A stretch of DNA of 64,000 bases from Chloracidobacterium sp. (GTDB lineage: Bacteria > Acidobacteriota > Blastocatellia > Pyrinomonadales > Pyrinomonadaceae): assembly GCA_016715795.1 (NCBI GenBank), contig JADJXP010000001.1, positions 248,001 through 312,000 on the forward strand, in the 5' to 3' direction. Numbering within the stretch: position 1 is the first letter of the stretch; the number at the start of each line of letters is the position of its first letter. Below the pieces are notes generated by a model. That model was given only the letters and a program-made list of their open reading frames with translations, searched no databases and was not told the DNA's origin. Below are positions 17,343 to 25,731 of this stretch, in pieces. Both the position numbers and the translations under genes were made by a program.

Positions 17343-18553
17343 TACCCTATACGAGAAAACTCGTCCACCTCATTGCCTGCCTTCCTCGCCGTAAATAGCA
17401 CCTTGATCAATGGCGGTGCGATCAGAGTCGTGGCTACCGCCATAAAGAGGACTGATGCAAAAAATGTCTGGCCGATAACGCCAAGGCCGAGTCCGATCTG
17501 CGCGACGACGATGCCTACCTCGCCTCTTGGGACCATTCCGATACCGATCTGTGCCATCTCGCGGCGGCTCAGGCCCCAGCCGCCGAGCCCGCAGCCGACA
17601 AATTTCGTCGCCACAGCTACCAATGTCAGCACGGCCGCAAAGGCAACGACGGACGCATCTCGAAACACCGTCAGGCTCAACTGCATTCCGATATTTACTA
17701 GAAAGAACGGGATGAGAAACTCAGATACGCCGCTGGTCAGCCGGTGCATCTTTTCATTCTCCTCAGTGGCCTCGGCGAGGGCCATGCCCGCGAGAAAAGC
17801 GCCGATGATAGCCGCGATGCCGACGTAGATCGACGCTACAGATAGGCCGAGGCACAGGATCAGTCCGAGGGTAAAGAACGGCTTGCCAAGCCGGAGCCGT
17901 TCGATGAATGGGGCCAACCTGTTAATTACACGTGAACCGACCAACGCAACAAATCCCGTGAATAGCACGGCCGCGGCCGCCGTCTTGGCGAGCCCCGCGT
18001 AGCTCACGCTTCCCTGGCTGACCGTCGAGACGAGTGAAAGAATGATAAGGCCGAGAATGTCATCGATCACGGCCGCACCGAGTATTACCCTCGCCGTCGG
18101 TTCGTCGAGCAGGCCCATCGACCCGAGCACACGTGCCGTGATGCCGACCGATGTCGCGACTAGGGCAGCCCCGATGAACATTGATTCGGCAAATGAGCCA
18201 CCCCATGCTACGGCGAGAAAATAGCCGGCAACGAACGGGAGGACCACGCCCAACACGCCGACCATCGCCGCTCGCATACCGACGCTGAAGATCGCCTGCG
18301 GTTTTGTTTCGAGGCCAACGTTAAAGAGAAGGAAGATGACGCCGATCTCGGCGAGGACACCGATGACCTCACCTGGAGCGACCCATCCCAGCAGCGACGG
18401 GCCGATAATGACGCCCGCAATTATCTCGCCTACCACTGCCGGCTGCCTGATCCGCTCAAAGATCTCGGCCATCACCTTCGCCGAGGCAAGGATAATGAAA
18501 AGATCGAGCAGCACGGCTGCGTTCTCAATGCTGGCGGCCAGAAATATCGGCAT
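17342..18553 (-). CDS. Kef-type cation:proton antiporter (CPA2)
   Basis: A 403-residue inner-membrane transporter with about 12 hydrophobic helices and no soluble TrkA domain, as in the shorter CPA2 members. Typical segments are RQPAVVGEIIAGVIIGPSLLGW near the N-terminus, the GAAVIDDILGLIILSL motif (with the two aspartates of the transport site) near residue 165, and GMVPRGEVGIVVAQIGLGLG near 345. It exchanges Na+ or K+ for protons; the ion is not evident. It is cotranscribed with the downstream PEGA/TPR gene through a one-base stop/start overlap. Confidence 0.93.
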   Translation of the reverse strand: MPIFLAASIENAAVLLDLFIILASAKVMAEIFERIRQPAVVGEIIAGVIIGPSLLGWVAPGEVIGVLAEIGVIFLLFNVGLETKPQAIFSVGMRAAMVGVLGVVLPFVAGYFLAVAWGGSFAESMFIGAALVATSVGITARVLGSMGLLDEPTARVILGAAVIDDILGLIILSLVSTVSQGSVSYAGLAKTAAAAVLFTGFVALVGSRVINRLAPFIERLRLGKPFFTLGLILCLGLSVASIYVGIAAIIGAFLAGMALAEATEENEKMHRLTSGVSEFLIPFFLVNIGMQLSLTVFRDASVVAFAAVLTLVAVATKFVGCGLGGWGLSRREMAQIGIGMVPRGEVGIVVAQIGLGLGVIGQTFFASVLFMAVATTLIAPPLIKVLFTARKAGNEVDEFSRIG

Positions 18554-18595
18554 AATGTAAAGCTGATCCGTTAATTTTATCAGAAATCAACGACC

Positions 18596-18623
18596 TTGAT
18601 TTTTCCCGGCACCCGACTATAAT
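18596..18623 (+). promoter_or_regulatory. Promoter of tRNA-Met
   Basis: TTGATT (18596-18601), 16 bp spacer, perfect TATAAT (18618-18623), with the tRNA starting 12 bp after the -10 box. Confidence 0.75.
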
Positions 18624-18634
18624 CAATAATTCGT

Positions 18635-18711
18635 GGCTGGGTAGCTCAGCTGGTTAGAGCGCGGGATTCATAACCCCGAGGTCGGGAGTTCAAGTCTCCC
18701 CCCCGCCACCA
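18635..18711 (+). tRNA. tRNA-Met (anticodon CAU), with two stem mismatches
   Basis: A 77-nt cloverleaf with D-arm GCTCAGCTGGTTAGAGC, anticodon loop TTCATAA, T-arm GGGAG TTCAAGT CTCCC, discriminator A and encoded CCA. The elongator type is favoured because position 1 pairs with 72. Two irregularities are seen: acceptor position 4 is T facing C69 (GGCTGGG against CCCCGCC), and the last anticodon-stem pair is A31-C39. The first could be a sequence error for G4. A tRNA-Ile2 precursor (lysidine type) cannot be excluded. Confidence 0.88.
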
Positions 18712-18719
18712 CCGTTCAC

Positions 18720-20659
18720 TTAATCCGTAGCTTCTAGTTCTTCCTCAAGCCGTTGCCGTTCGTAGAGATCGGCGTATTCGCCGTCTGCGGCAAGCAACTC
18801 GTCGTGGGTGCCGCGTTCGATGATGCGGCCATCGGCGAGGACGCAGATCAGGTCGGCGTCCTTGATGGTCGAGACGCGATGCGAGACGATGAGCGTCGTG
18901 CGGCCCGATCGAACGTCGCGCAGATTGTGAAGGATCTTTTCCTCGGTGTAGGTGTCGACGGCGCTTAGCGAATCGTCAAGGATCAATATCCGCGGATCGC
19001 GCATCACCGCACGAGCGATGGCCGTTCGCTGTTTCTGCCCGCCGGACAATGTAATGCCGCGCTCGCCTACGAGTTGTTCATAACCGTCGGGGAAGGTCTC
19101 GATATCGTCCGCGAGGCCGGCGATCGCCGCGGCGAACGCGACCGTCATGTCAGTGCCACCTGCGGTAGCGGGTGGTTGAGTATCCGTTTTGCTCACCATC
19201 ATGTTACTTCCACTCTGCGTTAAACCACCCGCTACCGCGGGTGGTACTGACACGCCGAACGCTATATTGTTCGCCAGTGTATCGCTAAACAAGAAAGTCT
19301 CCTGTGGGACAAAGCCGATCGCGCGTCTCAATTGTGCCAGCGGATATTCGCGCACGCTCCGGCCGTCGATCAATACGCTGCCATCAGGAGCGTCCATCAT
19401 CCGCGGGATGAGTGACACAAGCGTCGATTTGCCGCTTCCGGTCTTGCCGACGAACGCCACGGTCCGGCCGGCCGGAATGACGAGGTCGATATCCTTTAGA
19501 ACATCTCTTGAGCCAATTGCAGTTCGGAAGGGTGGCTTGCCCCCGCCGCCTTGTTGTTCCGAAAGGGCGGGGGCAAGCCCGCCTTCCTGACCACCATTCG
19601 ACGACGCACCGTGGTTTCCATTCGCAGCATATGAAAATGTCAGATCGCGAAACTCGACCGAGCCGCTGATCGGCCGCTGTTCGATCACGCCTTCGTCGTC
19701 GCGGATCGCCGGTACGGCCTCGAGTATCGCATTGAATCGCTTAAGCGACGCCGTTCCGCGCTGATAAAGGTTGACGACATAGCCGAGCGCGATCAGATAC
19801 CAGATCATTCGCTGCAGATAAAGGATGAACGCCGTAAAGTCGCCCGCCGTGATCTCGGCGCGAACCGCCATCGGCACACCGACGGCAACGATGATGACAA
19901 AGCCGAGTCCGATGAAGAAGAACAGCATCGGCCGCATAGCGGCGGCATATTTTACGAGCCGCAGGTTTTGCGTTGCATATTCGCGGTTCAGCACCTGAAA
20001 ACGCTCGATCTCGGCATCTTCCTGAGCGTAGGCACGCACGACGCGCACGCCGGTCAGATTCTCTTGCGCACGGGCGGTGATATCGGAGAAAAATTCCTGT
20101 ATCTTCTCAAAGCGGGTGTGTATCTGGCCGCCGAGATACTTGACCGTAAGCGAGACCAGCGGCGCGGGATCAGCATCAGCAGCGTGAGCTTTGTTGAGAT
20201 GCTGAGCAATATCGGCAGCGAGATGCACAGGGCGAAGATCGCCTGAAAGCTGTAAAGGATCATCGGGCCGACGATCTGGCGAACGGCGGCCAGGTCATTT
20301 GTTGCCCGTGCCATCAGGTCGCCGACGCGGTTCTGGCGGAAATATTCGAGTGGTTGATCGACAAGCGCCGCGTAAAAATCCTGCCGCATGTCGAATTCGA
20401 TATGCCGCGACGTGTTGATCAGCAGCCGACGCTGCAGGAACAGAAAGACGCCGCTTCCAAGATTGATCGCCAGGATCACCAGCGGATAGTAAACGACCTT
20501 GTCCCAAGTCACGCCTGCGTGCAGATCGTCCACCGCCCGCCCGACCATGTAGGGCACGAACAGCCCGAACGACATCGACGCCAGAATGCAGCCGATGCCG
20601 ACAAGGACGGTACCCTTGTAGGGTTTGAAATAACGGGCAAATTTGCGTAGCTGCTCCAT
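18720..20659 (-). CDS. ABC exporter (membrane and ATPase domains fused), with a one-base frameshift
   Basis: A type I ABC half-exporter: a six-helix membrane domain (first about 330 residues) and a C-terminal ATPase with Walker A GKTGSGKST, signature LSGGQKQR, Walker B ILILDDSLS and the switch His in IVSHRVS. The frame breaks at about 20,165: the first part (start ATG 20659) reads to ...LLMLIP, and one missing base later the second frame resumes at APLVSLTVKYLGG, exactly where homologues continue. Restored length is about 646 residues, some 60 more than usual because of two in-frame palindromic insertions. The frameshift may be a sequence error or a recent mutation. Substrate unknown. The ATG at 20674 lies inside a repeat and is not used. 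Confidence 0.85.
19149..19251. repeat. Palindromic element inside the ABC exporter, in frame
   Basis: Two 29 bp arms (19149-19177 and 19223-19251) are inverted copies with 27 of 29 positions pairing, built on the core GGTAGCGGGTGG, with a 45 bp centre. The element encodes about 34 extra residues in the exporter ATPase domain, between IAFG and AFAAAIAGL: one arm gives PPAVAGG and the other PPATAGG. Conserved ATPase motifs on either side remain intact. Confidence 0.85.
19526..19587. repeat. Second palindromic element inside the ABC exporter, in frame
   Basis: Arms of 22 bp (19526-19547, 19566-19587) pair at 20 of 22 positions around an 18 bp centre; the core is GGCTTGCCCCCGCC. It encodes a glycine-rich insertion (GGLAPALSEQQGGGGKPPF) between the start of the ATPase domain (DLTFSYAANG) and VLKDIDLVIPAG, where homologues have a short turn. 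It is unrelated in sequence to the element at 19149. Confidence 0.85.
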
Positions 20660-20668
20660 TAAAAGGTC

Positions 20669-20738
20669 AACCACATAGAGACATAGAACACATCGGAAAT
20701 GCTTTTATGTTCTATGTGCTCTATGTTCCTATGTGGTT
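20669..20738. repeat. Intergenic long hairpin, CCACATAGA family
   Basis: Left arm 20669-20693 and right arm 20707-20738 form a long imperfect hairpin of CACATAG/ACATAGA words. It fills the gap between the thioesterase stop and the exporter start. No T-tail, so it is a repeat element and not an obvious terminator. Confidence 0.7.
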
Positions 20739-21160
20739 CAGATCCTCGTGTAGGTAGAGATCGCAGTCGCGATCAGCTTGCCTTCCTCGTTATGCACCTC
20801 GGCCGAGACGGTAAAGATGCGTTTTCCGGCGCGGACGACGCGAGCCGTGCAGGCAATGGTCCCGCTCACGTGCGGCCGCACATAATGGACGGTAAGGTCG
20901 ATCGTCGTCGTGGCCTCATCAATGCCGAGCCGCGTGCGCACGGCGAATGCCATTGCCGTATCGATCAGCGTCGCCGTCACGCCGCCGTGCAGCACGCCGT
21001 TCGCCTGTTTGAGGTCGTCGCGCATGTCGATGGCGACGGTGGCCTCGTCGGGCCGAAGCTCCAACAGCCGCATCCCTATCATCTGCGAGAGCGGCATGCT
21101 GCTGAGGGCCTTTTCCGCCAGCGAGCGCAGTTCGGGGCTTATCTCTTTCATGATCGTCAT
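20738..21160 (-). CDS. Hotdog-fold thioesterase (PaaI family)
   Basis: A 140-residue hotdog protein. The helix segment NGVLHGGVTATLIDTAMAF (about 53-71) is the PaaI-family signature holding the catalytic region, followed by the strand TIDLTVHYVRP. Members hydrolyse acyl- or aryl-CoA thioesters in the cytoplasm; substrate not evident. The start overlaps the stop of the upstream lipoprotein gene as ATGA, so the two are translationally coupled; a second ATG at 21151 (MKEISPEL) is the alternative. Confidence 0.88.
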   Translation of the reverse strand: MTIMKEISPELRSLAEKALSSMPLSQMIGMRLLELRPDEATVAIDMRDDLKQANGVLHGGVTATLIDTAMAFAVRTRLGIDEATTTIDLTVHYVRPHVSGTIACTARVVRAGKRIFTVSAEVHNEEGKLIATAISTYTRI

Positions 21161-21780
21161 TTGGTTACACGCCGGTAGCCGGCCGGGACTTGGAATACTG
21201 CATCGTCAACGTCAAGTTTTACATTTCGCAGCTCATAAACGAACAGCGTCTCGCCGTCCTCGCTAAATTCCTGCCGCACCATCAGGCCCGACGTTTCGTC
21301 GATTGACACGACAATGCCGGCGTCGCGGGCCTTGTATCGGATGACGCCGTCCTTGCGGTCAAGTTCGTCATAGCGAAAGGGCATGCCGCGCTGAAAAAAG
21401 TCTCTCGCGACGTCGTTTGCCACAGGCGGGCGGCCCGAGCCGGACGGTGTCATCTTATACGTCCGGGCGGTGTGATCGATGGTGTAGATCGCGTCGGTGC
21501 CGAGACTCGTGGTCGCGAGCTTGCCGCCGCGATAGAGGTCGAGGCGCGAATACTCGCCCTTGCGAGCTACAAAGTAGTGCGTCTGTGTGCCGAGCGTGGT
21601 CACCACGACGTCGGCCTGATAGACGTCGGGCTCGCTCGTCGGGAATGGAAACCTCTTTGACTCCTCGGCCGGTGTCGGCGCATTGACATTCTCGGCGGGC
21701 GGCGTCGCTGTGCAGCCTTGCAAAATGCCGGCACACAACAACGACAGGAGCAGGAGCACACGCGAATTTGACAAAGACAT
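21157..21780 (-). CDS. Lipoprotein of unknown function
   Basis: A 207-residue envelope lipoprotein: hydrophobic signal and lipobox ILQGC with lipidated Cys at about residue 23, then a proline-rich linker and a beta-rich domain that begins DVYQADVVVTTLGTQTHYFVAR and ends VFQVPAGYRRVTK. The pattern resembles LolA/DUF4412-like domains that recognise lipid or polymer, but I do not assign it. It is coupled to the thioesterase gene (4 bp overlap) and divergent from the SGNH hydrolase. Confidence 0.75.
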   Translation of the reverse strand: MSLSNSRVLLLLSLLCAGILQGCTATPPAENVNAPTPAEESKRFPFPTSEPDVYQADVVVTTLGTQTHYFVARKGEYSRLDLYRGGKLATTSLGTDAIYTIDHTARTYKMTPSGSGRPPVANDVARDFFQRGMPFRYDELDRKDGVIRYKARDAGIVVSIDETSGLMVRQEFSEDGETLFVYELRNVKLDVDDAVFQVPAGYRRVTK

Positions 21781-21812
21781 CCAGGTGAATCGATTCTAGC
21801 ATAACGCCCGAT

Positions 21813-22565
21813 ATGGACAATTTGGCGAGATTACAGAGGCGTTTTGTGCTTGGCGGGCTGGCGATATTGCCGTTTGCGCCGATGCTCTATATTCAGGGCC
21901 GCGTCACGCGGTGGAAGGTCGGCCTGCTGCCTGATGCCGGCGGCCCGACGCACGGCACGACGGGCGAAGGCACAGACGCCGCACGCCTGCTCGTCATCGG
22001 CGAATCGACCGTTGCCGGATTAGGGGCACGCACACACGAAAAGGCGCTCGCCGGGCAGTTTGCCAAATGCCTCGCCGGGCATATCGGCCGCGCGGTCGAG
22101 TGGCATGTAGTGGGGCGCAATGGCGTGACGGCCCGCCGCGTGATCGACGAGCTGATGCCGCTGGTGCCTGACATCGATTTTGACCACATACTGATCGGCA
22201 TCGGCGGCAACGACGTGATGCGGCTCACCAGCCCGCGCGTCTGGCGGCGTGATATGACCGAGCTGCTCGGCATGCTTCGCGTGCGATGCCCCGAGGCGGC
22301 GATCTTTATCTCAAACTGCCCGATGATCATAATGTCGCCCGCCATTCCCGAGCCCGCCAAGTCCGTGCTCTGGCGGCTCTCGCAGATGCACAACGAGAAC
22401 ATCATCGAATTCACACGCCCGATGCGCCGCGTAGTGTATTATCCTCAGCCGCCCGACATCACGCTCGAAGGCTTTTTTGCCGACGGCATTCACCCCTCAG
22501 AAAAAGGCTACGCCGACTGGGCCGCCGCCATGATGCGTTACTTCACGGAGAATCACAAATGGTGA
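21813..22565 (+). CDS. SGNH/GDSL-family hydrolase
   Basis: A 250-residue esterase-like enzyme. The four blocks are visible: Ser in VIGESTVAGLG (block I), Gly in VGRNGVTARRV (II), Asn in IGIGGNDVMRL (III) and the Asp/His pair in DGIHPSEKGYADW (V). The N-terminal hydrophobic segment (residues 14-26) may be an anchor or signal. Members deacylate lipids, carbohydrates or peptides; substrate not evident. Its last 7 bp overlap the start of the next gene, so both are translated together. Confidence 0.88.
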   Translation: MDNLARLQRRFVLGGLAILPFAPMLYIQGRVTRWKVGLLPDAGGPTHGTTGEGTDAARLLVIGESTVAGLGARTHEKALAGQFAKCLAGHIGRAVEWHVVGRNGVTARRVIDELMPLVPDIDFDHILIGIGGNDVMRLTSPRVWRRDMTELLGMLRVRCPEAAIFISNCPMIIMSPAIPEPAKSVLWRLSQMHNENIIEFTRPMRRVVYYPQPPDITLEGFFADGIHPSEKGYADWAAAMMRYFTENHKW

Positions 22566-24028
22566 ACGCGGCCGAGCTGCGCGACCTCGTTGCTGAGCGG
22601 GCCGAATGGCTGCTGGTTCGCGAGACGGCGGGCACATTCCCGCTGCTAAGCGGTGAGATCGAAGTGGCCGAAGGGGACGGCAAGGCTCATTTTGGCTTTA
22701 TTGACGAGGGCGGCTTTCACTCGTGGCGGCTGAATGGTTTCGAACTCGATGGCAACGAAGTCTTGGTCGATGTTGCCGGCTCATTCAATCGCAACCGCGA
22801 AACCATAAGGCTGATCCCACGCACGGCGGCGTCAGAGATCACAGCAGAGATCGAGATCGCGAGGCTGAAAAGGGCAAACGAGATCGCCGAACTGATCCGA
22901 ACCAATTACGCAACGGCCAATCTGCGTCGCGTCTCGCTCAATGTCGAAAACGGGCGCCTCGCTCAGATCGAACTCGACCTCGACAACACACACATGGCGG
23001 CAGTCGCCGATGTAACCGCGACACTGACGCCTGAGAGCATGCTGACTGCTGCCATTACATGGGCGGACAAGCTCTCGCTTCGTAAAAAAAGGCCGATCAA
23101 CGACCTCTGGATCATCTGCGAGAAACGCCGCTCGCGGCTCGCACAAAAACTGCATGCACTTTTGACCGAACGATGGCGGGCAAAGCTCACGATCTTCGAG
23201 ATCGATCGCCGAACCGAACCCGCACGGATAAAGGAATTACCAAAACGCCGCATTCGCGACCTTTGGCGTGAAAAGCCGCAGAAACTCATCTTGCCCGCCC
23301 GCTTCGAGCCGAGCAAGACTTCGCAAAGGATCATCAACCTCGTCCCCGACTCCATCGACATCGTTTACGCCCGTAACGGCGAGACGCTCAGGTTCAAAGG
23401 GCTGCCGTTCGCTCGTGTCCGGACGATCATGGGCGTCGAAAAAGCTTGGTTCGGCGTTGGCCGGGCGATGCGGGCCTTGAACAATGAAGACTGGGACGAT
23501 CTTGTTACCTTTGTCGACGGGTTGCGTTTGATCCGCTCATTCGACAGCCCAAACAAGCGCCACGAATTATATCGCACGGCCGCCGAGGCATGGCTGGAAT
23601 CGATCCTTCGCTACAACATCAGATTGCTTGACGCAAACCTGATCCTGTCACCGATCTACAACCAATTCCGCTTCTCAAACGACAAGATCGACCTGCTCGC
23701 GATGCGTCGTGACGGCCGGCTAGTGATCATCGAGCTAAAAACACAGCCCGACCGCGAGATGGTCTTCCAATCGATCGATTACTGGCGAAAGATCGAATTG
23801 CAGCGCCGCCGCGGCATCCTTGCAGCCGCCGACCTATTTGACGGGCGCGAGATCGCCGACCGGCCGACGATCGTCTATCTGGCGGCACCTGCGTGGAGTT
23901 TTCACCGCGATTTTGAGTATTTCGCTCGATGCGTCTCGCCCGACATCGAACTGTGGCGCTTCGACCTGCACCAGGATTGGCGAAACGATATTCGCGTCGT
24001 CGCCCGGCACAGCGTTGCCGATGGTTGA
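22559..24028 (+). CDS. Unrecognised protein with a C-terminal PD-(D/E)XK nuclease-like domain
   Basis: A 489-residue soluble protein. The ATG at 22559 (AAATGGTGA overlap with the hydrolase stop) is chosen; the open frame further upstream is a shadow of the hydrolase gene. Residues about 1-330 match nothing I know. Residues about 360-450 contain NDKIDLLAMRRDGRLVIIEL then KTQPDREMVFQSIDYWRK: an acidic residue in DLLA and the E-L-K triad make a plausible PD-(D/E)XK active site, as in NucS/DUF91 or restriction-like nucleases. No other defence gene is adjacent. Function is inference only. Confidence 0.75.
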   Translation: MVNAAELRDLVAERAEWLLVRETAGTFPLLSGEIEVAEGDGKAHFGFIDEGGFHSWRLNGFELDGNEVLVDVAGSFNRNRETIRLIPRTAASEITAEIEIARLKRANEIAELIRTNYATANLRRVSLNVENGRLAQIELDLDNTHMAAVADVTATLTPESMLTAAITWADKLSLRKKRPINDLWIICEKRRSRLAQKLHALLTERWRAKLTIFEIDRRTEPARIKELPKRRIRDLWREKPQKLILPARFEPSKTSQRIINLVPDSIDIVYARNGETLRFKGLPFARVRTIMGVEKAWFGVGRAMRALNNEDWDDLVTFVDGLRLIRSFDSPNKRHELYRTAAEAWLESILRYNIRLLDANLILSPIYNQFRFSNDKIDLLAMRRDGRLVIIELKTQPDREMVFQSIDYWRKIELQRRRGILAAADLFDGREIADRPTIVYLAAPAWSFHRDFEYFARCVSPDIELWRFDLHQDWRNDIRVVARHSVADG

Positions 24029-24038
24029 ACGGGTGCCC

Positions 24039-24749
24039 TTACCCCGTACAGGCTTCCGCAACAAACCGGTAGCCGACGCCGCGGACGGTTTGGAGTATCT
24101 GCGGATCGGCGGGGTCATCTTCGATATGGCGGCGCAGCCGGACGATAAAATTGTCGATGGCACGCGTGTCGGTGTCCACGTTTAGCTGCCAGACGTCGGT
24201 GAGTATCTGTGCACGCGATACGGCGCGGCCCTCCTGCGAGATAAGGTAACCGAGCAGGCGCGATTCCATCAGCGTGAGCCGGATCACGGCGTCGCCGTGG
24301 CGGAGTTCGAGATTGTCGAGATCGATGGTGCGGCCGTTTACGGTGTAAATGGCGTCAGCCGGCGGCGTGCCGGCCTCGGTGGCGGCCCATTGGCGGCGGC
24401 GCACGAGCGCCCTCACGCGGGCGATAAAGATAGCGAGGTCAAAGGGCTTTGCAAGATAATCGTCCGTCCCGGCCTCAAAGCCTTTGAGCACGTCTTCGGG
24501 CCGTCCTAACGCGGTGAGCATCAGCACGGGCGTGTGATCGCCCCGGCTGCGCATCTCGGCGGCCACCTCAAAGCCGTCCTTGTGCGGAAGCATCACGTCG
24601 AGCACGACGGCGTCGTATCTATTCGCCCGGAGCACGTCGAGGGCCGACTGCCCGTCCTCGGCAACCTCGGCCTCAAAGCCCTCGGCCTCGAGATTGAATC
24701 GCAATCCCTCGGCCAGATGCTGCTCGTCCTCTACGATGAGTATCTTCAT
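24039..24749 (-). CDS. OmpR/PhoB-family response regulator
   Basis: A 236-residue regulator. The receiver domain has the acidic pocket (VEDE, residues 6-9), phosphoacceptor D51 in VVLDVMLPHKDGF and the conserved K in LAKPFDL. The C-terminal winged-helix DNA-binding domain (about 135-232) ends with the recognition helix region RAIDNFIVRLRRHIEDDP and the hairpin TVRGVGYRFVA. It follows its sensor kinase gene with an ATGA overlap. Its targets cannot be told; no Pho or ion genes are adjacent. Confidence 0.95.
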   Translation of the reverse strand: MKILIVEDEQHLAEGLRFNLEAEGFEAEVAEDGQSALDVLRANRYDAVVLDVMLPHKDGFEVAAEMRSRGDHTPVLMLTALGRPEDVLKGFEAGTDDYLAKPFDLAIFIARVRALVRRRQWAATEAGTPPADAIYTVNGRTIDLDNLELRHGDAVIRLTLMESRLLGYLISQEGRAVSRAQILTDVWQLNVDTDTRAIDNFIVRLRRHIEDDPADPQILQTVRGVGYRFVAEACTG

Positions 24750-25627
24750 ACCTTTGGCAGCGTGACGATGAACGTGCTGCCTTTGCCCACTCCTTTGCTC
24801 TGGGTCGAAACGCGGCCGCCGTGCTTCTCTACGATCGAACGCACGATAGCCAGGCCGAGGCCAGTTCCCTTTACGCCGACGCCATCAGCGTGCGGCACGC
24901 GATAAAATCGCTTGAATACGCGCTTCAGATCGCCCCGAGCCAGCCCCACGCCGTTATCGCGAATGTAGATCTCAAAATTCGTCGGCGTAAACCGCAGCTT
25001 TACCGAGATGCGCGGGGCATCGGGCGAGTACTTGACGGCATTTTCGAGCAGGTTAGCAAACGCCGTCTGCAGCTCCGCGCGGTCGCCCGCCAACGTGCCG
25101 TCACGCAGCGGCAGCGCGAACTTTATCGCCGTCTCATCCAGATGATGGCGGCTCCGCACGATGCCGATCGTCTCGCCCAATAGCTCACCTATCGCGATCT
25201 CAGACAGATGCAGCTCGCGCCCTTTTTCACGCGCCCGGCTCGCCTGCAGCACCTGCTCGACCGTGCCCAGCAGACGGTCGCTGTCGGTGAGCATCACGTC
25301 GTAGAATTCGCGCTGCTTTTCGGGCCCCACGTCGCGCGTCTTGAGCGTTTCGAGATAAAGCCGGATCGACGCGATCGGAGTCTTGAGCTCGTGGGTCACG
25401 GCGTTGAGAAATGCGTCGTGCTGCTCATTGCGGCGTATCTCACGCACGAGAAAGATCGTATTCAGAATGAGCCCCGTGATAATGATCGCAAACAAGATCA
25501 CGCCAAAAACAAGCAGCGCGACCTCACGAAGATTCAGCAGTATCCAGCCGATATTGAGCGCGATGGCAATAGCGGACAGGCAAATGCCCAGGACGAGGAA
25601 AAAGATCGCTGTCTTGCGCCGACGCAC
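24746..25627 (-). CDS. Membrane sensor histidine kinase
   Basis: A 293-residue kinase with two N-terminal membrane helices (about 8-28 and 38-60) and almost no extracytoplasmic domain, so it probably senses within the membrane or through a partner. HisKA carries phosphoacceptor H79 in AVTHELKTPIASI. The ATPase domain has N box NLLENAVKYSPDAP, G1 IRDNGVGLARGD, F box VFKRFYRV and G2 GTGLGLAIVRS. Its stop overlaps the start of the response regulator by 4 bp (ATGA). Upstream is a palindromic repeat, not an obvious promoter. Confidence 0.94.
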   Translation of the reverse strand: MRRRKTAIFFLVLGICLSAIAIALNIGWILLNLREVALLVFGVILFAIIITGLILNTIFLVREIRRNEQHDAFLNAVTHELKTPIASIRLYLETLKTRDVGPEKQREFYDVMLTDSDRLLGTVEQVLQASRAREKGRELHLSEIAIGELLGETIGIVRSRHHLDETAIKFALPLRDGTLAGDRAELQTAFANLLENAVKYSPDAPRISVKLRFTPTNFEIYIRDNGVGLARGDLKRVFKRFYRVPHADGVGVKGTGLGLAIVRSIVEKHGGRVSTQSKGVGKGSTFIVTLPKV

Positions 25628-25637
25628 AAGGTCAATT

Positions 25638-25731
25638 AGAAGTGAAAAAGCAAAAAAGTGAAAAGGTGAAAAAGCAAAACCCGCAGGTCCGGACTTTTCA
25701 CCCTTTCACTCTTTCACTCGTCGCTTTTTCT
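25638..25731. repeat. Intergenic hairpin, GTGAAAAAG family
   Basis: Left half carries repeated GTGAAAAGG/GTGAAAAAG words (25640-25675), right half their complements (CTTTTCACC, CTTTCACTC; 25693-25731). The centre is CCCGCAGGTCCGG. It separates the desaturase from the histidine kinase gene. Confidence 0.65.

Noticed and set aside
22286..22558. An upstream extension of the PD-(D/E)XK-like gene
   Set aside because: It lies fully inside the SGNH hydrolase in another frame; ATG 22559 with the 7 bp overlap is the natural start.
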